Origin: Burkholderiaceae bacterium
GTDB taxonomy: Bacteria > Pseudomonadota > Gammaproteobacteria > Burkholderiales > Burkholderiaceae_C
Length of the DNA stretch: 64,000 bases
Direction: 5' to 3'
NCBI GenBank assembly: GCA_018780645.1
Contig: JADMJJ010000005.1
Span: 124,001 to 188,000 of the forward strand
Below, piece by piece: positions 7,429 through 15,740 of the stretch. Positions within the stretch are counted from its first letter, which is position 1. Each line of letters begins with the position of its first letter. The notes beneath the pieces are model-generated. The model was not told the origin of the DNA. It did not search any database and saw only the letters and a program-made list of their open reading frames with translations. A program made the translations under genes and the position numbers.

Positions 7429-8718
7429 ATGGGCTTGAAGCAGTGGCTGATGCCTGCGATCAGCGAGCGCCTGCTGTCGCGCGAACGGCTGCTGCAACGG
7501 CGCGCCAGCGCCGAGGCCGCGCGGCGGCGCGCCGGCCAGCCCCATCTGCTGCATTACTTCCATCAGGTCGACGATCCCTACAGCGCGCTGGCCGCGGCCT
7601 GCCTGCCGGAGCTGCTGTCACGCTATGACGTGGCGCTGCAGGCCCATGTGGTCGGCCCGCCGACGGACAGCGCCGCGCCGGAACGCGAGCGGCTGATCGC
7701 CTACAGCCGCCGCGATGCGCAGCTGCTGGCTAGGCGCTGGGGGCTGGACTTCAGCGATCCTGGCCAGCAGCCCGCGCGGCAGCAGGTGGCGCAGACCACC
7801 GCGTTGCTGGTGGGCGCCGAGCAGCAAGGCCGGTTCGCCGCGCTCGCCGGGCCGTTGTCGGCGGCGCTGTGGCGTGGCGCGAGCTTGGAACTGCCGCTGA
7901 CGCCGGCCGCACCCGAGATCGTACAAAGGCATCTGGCCGAGTCTGCCGCCCTTCGCCAGCGCCTGGGCCACTACCTCGGCGCCACCTTCTTCTATGCCGG
8001 CGAGTGGTACTGGGGGCTGGACCGCCTGCACCATCTGGAGCGGCGCCTGCAGGCGCTGGGCGCGAACCGCGGCGAGGTCCGCAGCCCGCTGTTCCAGCCC
8101 GACGCCGATCTGAGCGAAGCCGTCGCACTGGACGCGCCGCCGCCAATAGACTTCTTCTTCTCGCTGCGCAGCCCCTACTCGGCCATCGTCGCGCCGCGCG
8201 TGTTCGAGCTCGGCCGCCTGACCGGCGCGCAAGTGCGCCTGCGCTATCTGCTGCCGATGGTGATGCGCGGCCTGCCGGTGCCAAAGGCCAAGCGCAGCTA
8301 CATCGCCGCCGACGCGGCGCGTGAGGCCTTCGAGCGCGGCATTCCGTTCGGCCGCCTGAACGATCCGGTGGGCAGGCCCACCGAGCGCGGCCTGGCCCTG
8401 ATTCCCCATGCCGAACGCCAGGGTCTGGGCCAGCGCTATGTGCTGGCCTTCATGCACGGCGTCTGGGCCCAGGGGGAGGATGCCGGCAGCGATCGCGGCC
8501 TGCGCCGCATCGTCGAGGCCGCAGGCCTGTCCTGGGACGACGCCCGCGCCGCGCTGCAGGACGAGGCCTGGCGCGACACCGCCGAACGCAACCGCGAGGC
8601 GCTGTTCGCGCTGGGCCTGTGGGGTGTGCCCTCGTTCCAGGTCGGCGCGCTGGCGGTCTGGGGCCAGGACCGGCTGGGCCTGGTGCAGCAGGCGCTGCTT
8701 ACCTCGGGGGTCAGGTGA
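7429..8718 (+). CDS. Two-lobed DsbA-family / 2-hydroxychromene-2-carboxylate isomerase-like protein
   Basis: 429 residues, about twice the length of a single HCCA isomerase (kappa-class GST fold). The C-terminal lobe (about 236-429) begins IDFFFSLRSPYSAIVAPRVFEL, the thioredoxin-fold strand and glutathione-serine region, and ends GLWGVPSFQVGALAVWGQDRL with the expected cis-Pro (GVPSF). The N-terminal lobe (about 40-215) has a parallel start, HYFHQVDDPYSALAAACLPEL, so the protein looks like a tandem duplication with a diverged first lobe. Neither lobe has a CxxC, so disulfide oxidase activity is unlikely; glutathione-dependent isomerisation or conjugation is more plausible. No signal peptide is evident. 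The stop overlaps the next ATG. Confidence 0.8.
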   Translation: MGLKQWLMPAISERLLSRERLLQRRASAEAARRRAGQPHLLHYFHQVDDPYSALAAACLPELLSRYDVALQAHVVGPPTDSAAPERERLIAYSRRDAQLLARRWGLDFSDPGQQPARQQVAQTTALLVGAEQQGRFAALAGPLSAALWRGASLELPLTPAAPEIVQRHLAESAALRQRLGHYLGATFFYAGEWYWGLDRLHHLERRLQALGANRGEVRSPLFQPDADLSEAVALDAPPPIDFFFSLRSPYSAIVAPRVFELGRLTGAQVRLRYLLPMVMRGLPVPKAKRSYIAADAAREAFERGIPFGRLNDPVGRPTERGLALIPHAERQGLGQRYVLAFMHGVWAQGEDAGSDRGLRRIVEAAGLSWDDARAALQDEAWRDTAERNREALFALGLWGVPSFQVGALAVWGQDRLGLVQQALLTSGVR

Positions 8719-10490
8719 TGTCTGGCCACAGTCGGCGCGCCGCTCTGGCACTGCTGCTGGCCTGCGCCGGCACGGCAATGGCCCAGCCGCAGCGGCCGAA
8801 CATCGTGCTGCTGCTGGCCGACGACTGGGGCTTCAGCGATGTGGGCGCCTTCGGCGGCGAGATCGCCACGCCCCATCTCGACGAGCTGGCGCGGCGCGGC
8901 ATGCGCTTCTCGAACTTTCACGTCACCGCCTCCTGCTCGCCGACGCGGGCCATGTTGCTCACGGGGGTGGACAACCACCGCAACGGCGTGGGCAATATGC
9001 GCGAGACGATTCCGCAGTCCCACGTCGGCAAGCCGGGCTATCTGAGCGTGCTGGACCGCAATGTCGTCACCGTCGCCAGCCTGCTGCGCGACGGCGGCTA
9101 CCGCACCTATGTGGCCGGCAAATGGCATGTGGGCAAGGAGCCGCACAACCTGCCGCCGGCACGCGGCTTCGACCGCTCGCTGGTGCAGGGCGACAGCGGC
9201 AGCGACAACTGGGAGACCGGCAAGCGCTACCTGGACCTGACCGACAGGGTCTACTGGTACGAGGACGGCAAGGAGGTGGTCATGCCGACCGACTTCTACT
9301 CCTCGCAGTTCTACGTCGACAAGACCATCGAATACCTCAAGGCCGATGCCGCCCAGGCCAAGCCCTTCTTCGCCTACATAGGTTTCCAGTCCAACCACAT
9401 TCCGCTGCAGGCGCCGGCCGAGTTCATCGCCAAATACCGCGGCTTCTACAACAACGGCTGGGCGGCGCTGCGCCAGGCCCGGCGCGACAAGGCCGTGGCC
9501 CTTGGCCTGGTGCCGGCCAGCACGCAGCTCGCCAGCGTCGCCACCACGACCGACTGGGATGCGCTGAGCGACACCGACAAGGCCTACCAGGCGCGACGCA
9601 TGGAGGTCTACGCGGCCATGGCCGAGGCGATGGACTTCCATGTCGGCCGCCTGGTCGCCCACCTGAAGGCCACGGGCGCCTACGACAACACGGTGTTCCT
9701 GTTCCTGTCGGACAACGGTGCCGAGGGCTCCGACCCCTATGCCATCACCTTGGGCCGCTGGTGGCTGGACCAGAACTACCGGCGCGACATCGACTCGCTG
9801 GGCGCCAAGGGCGCCTACACGGTGATTGGCCCGAGCTGGGGCAGCGCCGCCACCTCGCCGCTGAGCACCTACAAGTTCTACGCCGGCGAGGGCGGCCTGC
9901 GCGTGCCGCTGATCGTGGCCGGCGTGGCGGGCATGCCGACCAACCGCATCCAGCCGGACTTCACCCATGTCAGCGACATCGTGCCGACGCTGCTGGATCT
10001 GGCCGGCGTGGCGCGGCCGGGCAGCAGCTACCAGGGCCGGCCGGTCGAGCCGCTGACCGGCACCAGCCTGCTGCCGGTGCTGACCGGCGCGGCCGGGCCG
10101 GTCCATGGCCCGGACGAGCCGATCGGCTACGAGCTCTCGGGCAACCAGGCGCTGTTCAAGGGCGATCTGAAACTGGTGAAAAACCTGCCGCCGCTGGGCG
10201 ATGGTCAATGGCATCTATACGACATCCGCCAGGATCCCGGCGAAACCCGCGATCTGCAGCAGCAGCGGCCCGAGGCCTTCCGGGCCATGCAGACCGACTA
10301 TGCCGCCTATGCCAGGGCCAATGGCGTGCTGCCCATGCCCGAGGGCTACGAGCCCACGCACCAGGTGCTGATCAATGCGCTGGTCAACGTCTATGTGCCG
10401 CGCCTGGCCCTGCCGGCGCTGGCCCTGCTGGGCGCGATCGCGCTGTTGATCTGGAAGCTGCGGCGGCGCAGGCGTCAGCGCCGGTCATGA
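8718..10490 (+). CDS. Sulfatase (CSPTR type) with signal peptide and C-terminal anchor
   Basis: A second type I sulfatase, 590 residues. ATG 8718 overlaps the previous stop and starts a signal peptide ending near TAMAQ (residue 23). Motifs in order: LLLADDWGFSD (Asp35, Asp36), Cys73-Ser-Pro-Thr-Arg followed by AMLLTG, YVAGKWHVG, FLSDNGAEGSD and GEGGLRVPLIV. Cys73 in a canonical CxPxR context should be matured by the FGE at 2614-3591. The C-terminus has a hydrophobic helix followed by a run of Arg/Lys residues, so the enzyme is probably held at the inner membrane with its catalytic domain in the periplasm. It differs clearly in sequence and length from the first sulfatase. Confidence 0.92.
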   Translation: MSGHSRRAALALLLACAGTAMAQPQRPNIVLLLADDWGFSDVGAFGGEIATPHLDELARRGMRFSNFHVTASCSPTRAMLLTGVDNHRNGVGNMRETIPQSHVGKPGYLSVLDRNVVTVASLLRDGGYRTYVAGKWHVGKEPHNLPPARGFDRSLVQGDSGSDNWETGKRYLDLTDRVYWYEDGKEVVMPTDFYSSQFYVDKTIEYLKADAAQAKPFFAYIGFQSNHIPLQAPAEFIAKYRGFYNNGWAALRQARRDKAVALGLVPASTQLASVATTTDWDALSDTDKAYQARRMEVYAAMAEAMDFHVGRLVAHLKATGAYDNTVFLFLSDNGAEGSDPYAITLGRWWLDQNYRRDIDSLGAKGAYTVIGPSWGSAATSPLSTYKFYAGEGGLRVPLIVAGVAGMPTNRIQPDFTHVSDIVPTLLDLAGVARPGSSYQGRPVEPLTGTSLLPVLTGAAGPVHGPDEPIGYELSGNQALFKGDLKLVKNLPPLGDGQWHLYDIRQDPGETRDLQQQRPEAFRAMQTDYAAYARANGVLPMPEGYEPTHQVLINALVNVYVPRLALPALALLGAIALLIWKLRRRRRQRRS

Positions 10491-11734
10491 GCGGCTATCT
10501 GAGCAGTCCCTGGCCCGCCGAGGACGGCGGCGCGCAGCGGCTGCAGGCGGCATCCGGCAGCGCCGCCTTAAGCCTGCGCCCCGGCGAGACGCTGGGCTGC
10601 GTGACGCGCCACACCCTGCTGTCGACGATGACGGTGCTCGGCGCGCCCGGCGAGGTCTATCTGCTCACGCACTCGGCGCTGCGCGCGCGCCTGGGCCTGG
10701 CAACCACGGCCTGCGTCGAGCGCATAGACCCGCTGACGCTGAAGACGCTCGATCGCTCGCCGCGCCTGCACGGCGGCCCGATGTGGCCGGGTGGCATGGC
10801 GCTGCATCGCAACGGTGATCTGTACGTGGTCTATGGCCGCCACGCCCATAGGCTGGACCGCGCCTGCGCGCCGCGGGCCTCGCTGCAGCTGCCGGTCGAT
10901 CAGCCCTACAACTCCTTCGTGATACTGGACAACGGCCGGCTGGTGACCAAGAACCTGTCGGACCGCACACCGGCTCGCCTCAGCGTCATCGATGCCGACA
11001 CGCTGCGGCCGACAGCCAAGCCGGTGCAGGCGCCCGAGCCCTCGATCGCGCGGCTCAGCGCCATCGGCAACACGGTCTTTCTGGTGGGCACGCGCAGCGT
11101 CATGCGCTACCTGTGGGACGAGGCGGCGCAGACGGTGCGGCTCGATCCCGACTGGCGCTTCGATTACATCGGCGACAGCGCGCAGACCTTTGGCTGGGAC
11201 ATCGTGCTCGACGGCCGCAACGCCTGGTTCATGGACAACGGCCGTCACCGCTACCTCTACAAGATGATTGGCGCCGGCGTCGGCCGCACGGCAAACCGGC
11301 TGCTGCGCGTGTCGATGAGCGACGCCGCCGACCACCAGGCCCTGCCGGTCAGCGGGCTGGACGGCGGCAGCATCACCAACCCGCCGCTGTACGACGCGCA
11401 GCGGCGCATCGTCGTCGGCCACGACGCGGCCAACCGCGTGCTGCGCGCCTGGCGCTTCGATGGGGACGACCGCAAGATGCTGCCGCTGTGGCAGAAGTCG
11501 CCGTTCGGCATGGCCAGTCACGCGCTGCTCTACCCCGACAGCGGCGAGCTGGTCGTCAATGACTACCGGCGCGGCGGCGAGGAGGTGGTGGTGCTGGACA
11601 TCGCCACCGGCCATGAACTCGGCCGCGTGCGCAGCGGCGGTCTGACCCAGGGCGTGGTCTTCCCCAGCCCCGGCTGGGGCCGCGACTGCTACTGGTCATC
11701 GATGGGCCGGCTGGCCCGCATCTTTGTGCAATGA
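10487..11734 (+). CDS. Beta-propeller-like (quinoprotein-type) hypothetical protein
   Basis: 415 residues from ATG 10487, overlapping the sulfatase stop by 4 bp; the frame stays open far upstream, but that part is antiparallel/shadow sequence of the sulfatase. The protein has repeated beta-rich blades (GDLYVVYGRHAHRLD, NSFVILDNGRLVTKN, RLSVIDADTLRPT, NTVFLVGTRSVMRYL, RRIVVGHDAANRVLRAW, GELVVNDYRRGGEEVVVLD), as in YVTN or SMP-30/quinoprotein-like propellers. There is no signal peptide and no cofactor motif that I can name. Tight coupling to the sulfatase and the dehydrogenase suggests a role in the same pathway. Confidence 0.75.
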   Translation: MSGYLSSPWPAEDGGAQRLQAASGSAALSLRPGETLGCVTRHTLLSTMTVLGAPGEVYLLTHSALRARLGLATTACVERIDPLTLKTLDRSPRLHGGPMWPGGMALHRNGDLYVVYGRHAHRLDRACAPRASLQLPVDQPYNSFVILDNGRLVTKNLSDRTPARLSVIDADTLRPTAKPVQAPEPSIARLSAIGNTVFLVGTRSVMRYLWDEAAQTVRLDPDWRFDYIGDSAQTFGWDIVLDGRNAWFMDNGRHRYLYKMIGAGVGRTANRLLRVSMSDAADHQALPVSGLDGGSITNPPLYDAQRRIVVGHDAANRVLRAWRFDGDDRKMLPLWQKSPFGMASHALLYPDSGELVVNDYRRGGEEVVVLDIATGHELGRVRSGGLTQGVVFPSPGWGRDCYWSSMGRLARIFVQ

Positions 11735-12546
11735 ACAACGAATCACGGGCGGACATGGGCAAGACGATTCTGATCACCGGCGCCGGCAGCGGCATAGGCC
11801 GCGACGCCGCCTTCACGCTGGCGGCACGCGGCCATGCGGTCATCGCCACCACCTTCAGCGAGTCCCAGGCCGAGGCGCTGCGGGCCGAATGCCAGACCCG
11901 AGGACAGCCGCTGCAGGTGTTCAAGCTCGACATCACCGACGCTGCAGACCGAGAACGCCTGCGCGGGCTGGAGCTGGACGTGCTGATCAACAACGCCGCC
12001 GTCGGCGAGTCGGGCTCGCTGGCCGAGGTTGATGTGGACCGCATCCGCCGCCTGTTCGAGGTCAATGTGTTCGCCACGCTGGAGCTGACCCAGCACGCAC
12101 TGGCCGGCATGATCGCGCGCCGCCGCGGCACGGTGCTGTTCATCAGTTCGATTGCCGGGCGCGTGCCCATGCCCTTCCTGATGCCCTATTCGATGAGCAA
12201 GTTCGCGCTGTCGGCGGCCGGCGCCGGCCTGCGCGCCGAGCTGGACCAGCTGCGCTGCGGCGTGCAGGTGGCGCTGATCGAACCGGGCGCCATCCACACG
12301 GGCTTCAACCAGGCGATGACGGCCAGCAAGTACGCCTGGATGGGGCCGCAGTCCTACTTCCATGGCCAGGCCGAGCAGCTCAAGGCGCGCGAGGCCCGGG
12401 TGTTCAAGTTGCTGGAGGCGCGCAGCACGGATTCGATCGTGAGGCAGATCGTCAAGGCCTCCGAGGCACGGCGGCCGCGGCTGCGCTATGTGGCGCCCTG
12501 GATACAGGGTCTGTTCGTCCGGCTGGCGCGCGTCTTCGGCGCCTGA
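11731..12546 (+). CDS. Short-chain dehydrogenase/reductase (SDR)
   Basis: NAD(P)-dependent oxidoreductase of the classical SDR family, 271 residues. It shows the cofactor motif TGAGSGIG (about residues 16-23), the structural INNAA motif, FISSIAGR with the catalytic Ser, and YSMSK with the catalytic Tyr and Lys. ATG 11731 overlaps the previous stop (ATGA); an internal ATG at 11755 (MGKTILITG) would also begin at the usual SDR N-terminus and cannot be excluded. The substrate is unknown; an alcohol released by a sulfatase or dehalogenase in this cluster would be a logical one, which is inference. Confidence 0.88.
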   Translation: MNNESRADMGKTILITGAGSGIGRDAAFTLAARGHAVIATTFSESQAEALRAECQTRGQPLQVFKLDITDAADRERLRGLELDVLINNAAVGESGSLAEVDVDRIRRLFEVNVFATLELTQHALAGMIARRRGTVLFISSIAGRVPMPFLMPYSMSKFALSAAGAGLRAELDQLRCGVQVALIEPGAIHTGFNQAMTASKYAWMGPQSYFHGQAEQLKAREARVFKLLEARSTDSIVRQIVKASEARRPRLRYVAPWIQGLFVRLARVFGA

Positions 12547-12562
12547 TATCAAGGAATACAAG

Positions 12563-13645
12563 ATGAGCAAGACTCGAAGCCGACTGATGGGCCTGTTGAT
12601 CATCCTGATGCTGCTGGGCGCCGCGGCCTACGCGCTGCGCGCCCGCCTCGCCATGGCGATGGCCGGGCCACTGGCCGTCGAGCGCCTGAGCACCGACATC
12701 CAGGCCACGCTGCCCGACGGCCTGCATGTGGGCCTGTGCGGCGCCGGTTCGCCCTTCCCCGACGAGCTGCGCTCCGGCCCCTGCACCGTGGTGCTGGCCG
12801 GCCAGCGGCTGTTCGTTTTCGATGCCGGCAATACGAGCGCACGCAATATCGCCAAGCTGGGTTTCAACCCGGGGCGCATCGAGGCGCTGTTCCTGACGCA
12901 CTTCCATTCCGACCATATCGACGGCCTCGGCGAGCTGCTGCTGCAGCGCTGGGTCTCGGCATCGAACCGCGAGCCGCTGCCCGTGCATGGCCCGGACGGC
13001 GTGGCCCCGCTGCTGGCCGGCCTGATGCAGGCCTACGCGCCGGACCGCCAGTACCGCGTGGCCCACCATGGCGACGCCATCATGCCGGCCAGCGGCTTCG
13101 GTGGGCGCGCCATGCCCTTCGCGCTGCAGGGCGAGGCGCCGCAGGTGCTGTTGAAGGACGGCGAACTGGAGATCAGCGCCTTCGCCGTCAATCACGCGCC
13201 GATTCATCCGGCCGTCGGCTACCGCATCCGCTACAAGGGCCGCACCGTCGTGCTCAGCGGCGACACCGTCAAGTCCGCCGCGGTGCAGAGCGCCGCCGAG
13301 GGTGCGGACCTGCTGGTGCACGAGGCGCTGTCGCTGCCGCTGATGGCCCTGTTGCAGCAGGCCGCCGGCCAGGCCGGCCGCGCCAATCTGAAGCAGGTCT
13401 TCAAGGACATAGAGAACTACCACGCCACGCCAGAGCAGGCCGCGGAGACCGCCCGTGACGCCAAGGTCGGCTATCTGCTGCTCAACCACATCGTGCCGAC
13501 CCTGCCACCACTGCCTGGCATGGAAGCTGCGTTCCTGGGCGATGCGCCGAACATCTTCGGCGGCCCGCTGCGCGTCGGCGTGGACGGCGACTTCATCAGC
13601 CTGCCGGCAGGCTCCAAGGCGATCAACGCCAGCCGCCGTTTCTAG
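12563..13645 (+). CDS. Membrane-anchored MBL-fold metallohydrolase
   Basis: 360 residues with an N-terminal transmembrane segment (about residues 10-25), preceded by AAGGA at a good distance from ATG 12563. The metallo-beta-lactamase signature THFHSDHIDG gives the HxHxDH zinc ligands. Later, VNHAPIHPAVGYRI, VVLSGDTVKS (Asp ligand) and LLLNHIVPT (His ligand) complete the binuclear site. The pattern resembles RNase Z/AtsA-type enzymes (Lactamase_B_2). AtsA of Pseudoalteromonas is an MBL-fold arylsulfatase, so a second, FGE-independent kind of sulfate-ester hydrolase is conceivable here; the family is too broad to decide. It lies 16 bp after the SDR. Confidence 0.85.
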   Translation: MSKTRSRLMGLLIILMLLGAAAYALRARLAMAMAGPLAVERLSTDIQATLPDGLHVGLCGAGSPFPDELRSGPCTVVLAGQRLFVFDAGNTSARNIAKLGFNPGRIEALFLTHFHSDHIDGLGELLLQRWVSASNREPLPVHGPDGVAPLLAGLMQAYAPDRQYRVAHHGDAIMPASGFGGRAMPFALQGEAPQVLLKDGELEISAFAVNHAPIHPAVGYRIRYKGRTVVLSGDTVKSAAVQSAAEGADLLVHEALSLPLMALLQQAAGQAGRANLKQVFKDIENYHATPEQAAETARDAKVGYLLLNHIVPTLPPLPGMEAAFLGDAPNIFGGPLRVGVDGDFISLPAGSKAINASRRF

Positions 13646-13655
13646 AGGTCAAGCG

Positions 13656-14570
13656 ATGCGAACCCTGCCCACCGTCAACAAGGTCCTGCGCACCCCGCCC
13701 GAGCGCTTCGCCGGGCTGAGCGACTTTCCCTATGAGCCGCACTACACCGAGGTCGGCGGCCTGCGCATCGCCCATGTCGACGCCGGGCCGCGCAACGCGC
13801 CCATCGTGCTGCTGATGCATGGCGAGCCGACCTGGTCCTATCTCTATCGCAAGATGATTCCGGTGCTGGTCAACGCCGGCTTTCGCGTGATCGCCCCCGA
13901 CCTGGTCGGCTTCGGCCGCTCCGACAAGCCTGCCCGCAAGGCCGACTACAGCTACAACAACCATGTGCAATGGATGTCAGCCTGGATGGAGGCGCTGGAC
14001 CTGCGCGGCATGACGCTGTTCTGCCAGGACTGGGGCTCGCTGATCGGGCTGCGCATGGTGGCCGAGGCCCCGCAGCGCTTCGAGCGCGTGGCGCTGGCCA
14101 ATGGCGGCCTGCCCACCGGCACCGAGCCGGTGCCGCGCGCCTTCCGCCTGTGGCGCGCCTTCGCCCGCTACAGCCCCTGGTTCCCGATCGGCCGTATCGT
14201 CAAGACCGGCTGCGCACTGGGCCTGAGCCCGCAGGCCATGGCCGCCTACGACGCGCCGTTCCCGACGCGGCGCCACCGCATCGCCGCGCGGCTGTTCCCC
14301 GGCTTCGTGCCGACCACGCCCAAGGACCCCGAACGCGCCAACAACGAGCGCGCCTGGGAGGTGCTGAAGCGCTGGGACAAGCCCTTTCTGACCCTGTTCA
14401 GCAACCGGGATCCGGTGACGCGCGGTGGCCACAAGATCTTTCACCGGCTGGTGCCCGGCGCCAAGGGCCAGGCCCATTCGGTGACTCGCGGCGCCGGCCA
14501 CTTCCTGCAGGAGGACAAGGGCGCCGAGGTAGCGCTGGCCCTGGTCGCCTTCATGCGCACGGCACCCTGA
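13656..14570 (+). CDS. Haloalkane dehalogenase (HLD-I-like alpha/beta hydrolase)
   Basis: 304 residues. It would hydrolyse a carbon-halogen bond in haloalkanes to an alcohol plus halide. HGEPTWSYLYRKM (Glu57, Trp60) is the oxyanion/halide region. FCQDWGS supplies nucleophile Asp125 and halide-binding Trp126, almost the same numbering as Asp124/Trp125 of DhlA. Asp252 in SNRDPVTRGG and His282 in GAGHFLQED complete the triad. Residues 165-176 (LWRAFARYSPWF) give the Trp-rich cap region that often holds the second halide-binding Trp. Some alpha/beta hydrolases with this signature act on other substrates, so dehalogenation is likely but not certain. It is last in the run and ends 9 bp before the convergent histidine kinase. 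Confidence 0.85.
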   Translation: MRTLPTVNKVLRTPPERFAGLSDFPYEPHYTEVGGLRIAHVDAGPRNAPIVLLMHGEPTWSYLYRKMIPVLVNAGFRVIAPDLVGFGRSDKPARKADYSYNNHVQWMSAWMEALDLRGMTLFCQDWGSLIGLRMVAEAPQRFERVALANGGLPTGTEPVPRAFRLWRAFARYSPWFPIGRIVKTGCALGLSPQAMAAYDAPFPTRRHRIAARLFPGFVPTTPKDPERANNERAWEVLKRWDKPFLTLFSNRDPVTRGGHKIFHRLVPGAKGQAHSVTRGAGHFLQEDKGAEVALALVAFMRTAP

Positions 14571-14579
14571 GGCGCCGGC

Positions 14580-15740
14580 TCAGGCACGGCGCAGCCTGAG
14601 TTCGGCGCGCAGGCCGCCCCCGGGCCGGTTGCTCAGGCGCAGCTCGCCGCCCTGGCGCAGGGTCAGGTCACGCGCGATGTACAGGCCCAGGCCGCTGCCG
14701 CCGGTGGCGCGGTTGCGCGAGGACTCGACGCGGTAGAAGGGCTGGAACACCGCCTCCAGCTGCGCCTCGGGAATGCCGGGGCCCTGGTCGTCGATGCGCA
14801 GCAGCACGCGGTCGCCCTGCACCGCCACCGTAACCTCGGCACGTTCGCCATAGCGCAGGGCATTGCCCAGCAAGTTGCCCAGCACGCGGCGCAGCGACGT
14901 CGGCTGCGCGCGGGCCAGGGCCGGCTCGCCCTCCACCGTGACGGCATGGCCCTGCTCGGCCAGATCATCGGCCAGCGACTGGGCCAGGGCCAGCACATCC
15001 ATGCTGACCATGGCCTCGCCGGCATGGGCGCCGCGGAACACCTGCAGCACCGATTCGATCAGCGCGTCCATCTCATGGATGTCGGCCACGCAGCGCTGCG
15101 CGGCGGGCTCATGGTCAAGGGTCTCCAGACGCAGCCGCATCCGCGTCAGCGGGGTGCGCAAATCATGCGAGATCGCCGCAACCAGCAGACCCCGCGCCTT
15201 GAACTGCTCTTGCAGCTGGCCGGCCATCTGGTTGAAGACCTGGGCCGCCTCGCGCACCTCCACCGTGCCCCGGCTCTCGTCCAGCCTGGGCGGCGCAGCA
15301 TCGCGCTGCAACGTCTCGCCCAGGCCACGGGCGGCCACAGAGAGGCGGCGCATCGGCCGTGACAGCCAGGCCGCGCCCAGCCAGGCGGCCAGCGCGATGA
15401 TGAGCATGCGCACGCCATAGTCCAGGGCCAGCAACCAGCCGGGCAGGCCCCGCTCGGCACGGCCGCCTTGTGGTGGGAGGGGCGGGCCTACGTGCTCGGG
15501 CGGCCGCGGCGGGCCATCGGCTCGACCGCCCATCGGCGGCAACGAAGGAAATATCAGCAAGCGTGACCAGGCAGATGGCGCCTCACGAGCCGGCCCACCC
15601 TCATGCCCACCATCGGGCCGCCCGACCTGGGACATGACCAGCGAAAAGGCCAGGAAATGGCTGCCCACCAGGGTCACCCACAGCAGGACGAACAGGCGCT
15701 TGAACAGGGTGTCGCGCCAGCAGCCCTTCAGCCAATTCAT
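14580..15740 (-). CDS. Sensor histidine kinase (EnvZ/RstB-like)
   Basis: 386-residue membrane sensor. There is one transmembrane segment near residues 14-37, a short Pro/Gly-rich periplasmic loop of about 75 residues (GGRADGPPRPPEHVGPPLPP), and a second transmembrane segment near 108-124. A HAMP-like linker follows, then the phosphoacceptor motif ISHDLRTPLTRMR, the N-box NLLGNALRYG, G1 DDQGPGIP and G2 GGSGLGLYIA. All kinase motifs are intact. It overlaps the upstream response-regulator gene by 4 bp and is translated after it. The small, proline-rich sensor loop gives no clue to the signal. Confidence 0.92.
   Translation of the reverse strand: MNWLKGCWRDTLFKRLFVLLWVTLVGSHFLAFSLVMSQVGRPDGGHEGGPAREAPSAWSRLLIFPSLPPMGGRADGPPRPPEHVGPPLPPQGGRAERGLPGWLLALDYGVRMLIIALAAWLGAAWLSRPMRRLSVAARGLGETLQRDAAPPRLDESRGTVEVREAAQVFNQMAGQLQEQFKARGLLVAAISHDLRTPLTRMRLRLETLDHEPAAQRCVADIHEMDALIESVLQVFRGAHAGEAMVSMDVLALAQSLADDLAEQGHAVTVEGEPALARAQPTSLRRVLGNLLGNALRYGERAEVTVAVQGDRVLLRIDDQGPGIPEAQLEAVFQPFYRVESSRNRATGGSGLGLYIARDLTLRQGGELRLSNRPGGGLRAELRLRRA

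Noticed and set aside
8408-10486. The long upstream part of the plus-strand frame that ends at 11734
   Set aside because: Only the last 415 codons have natural composition; the upstream part overlaps the sulfatase and isomerase-like genes in another frame.
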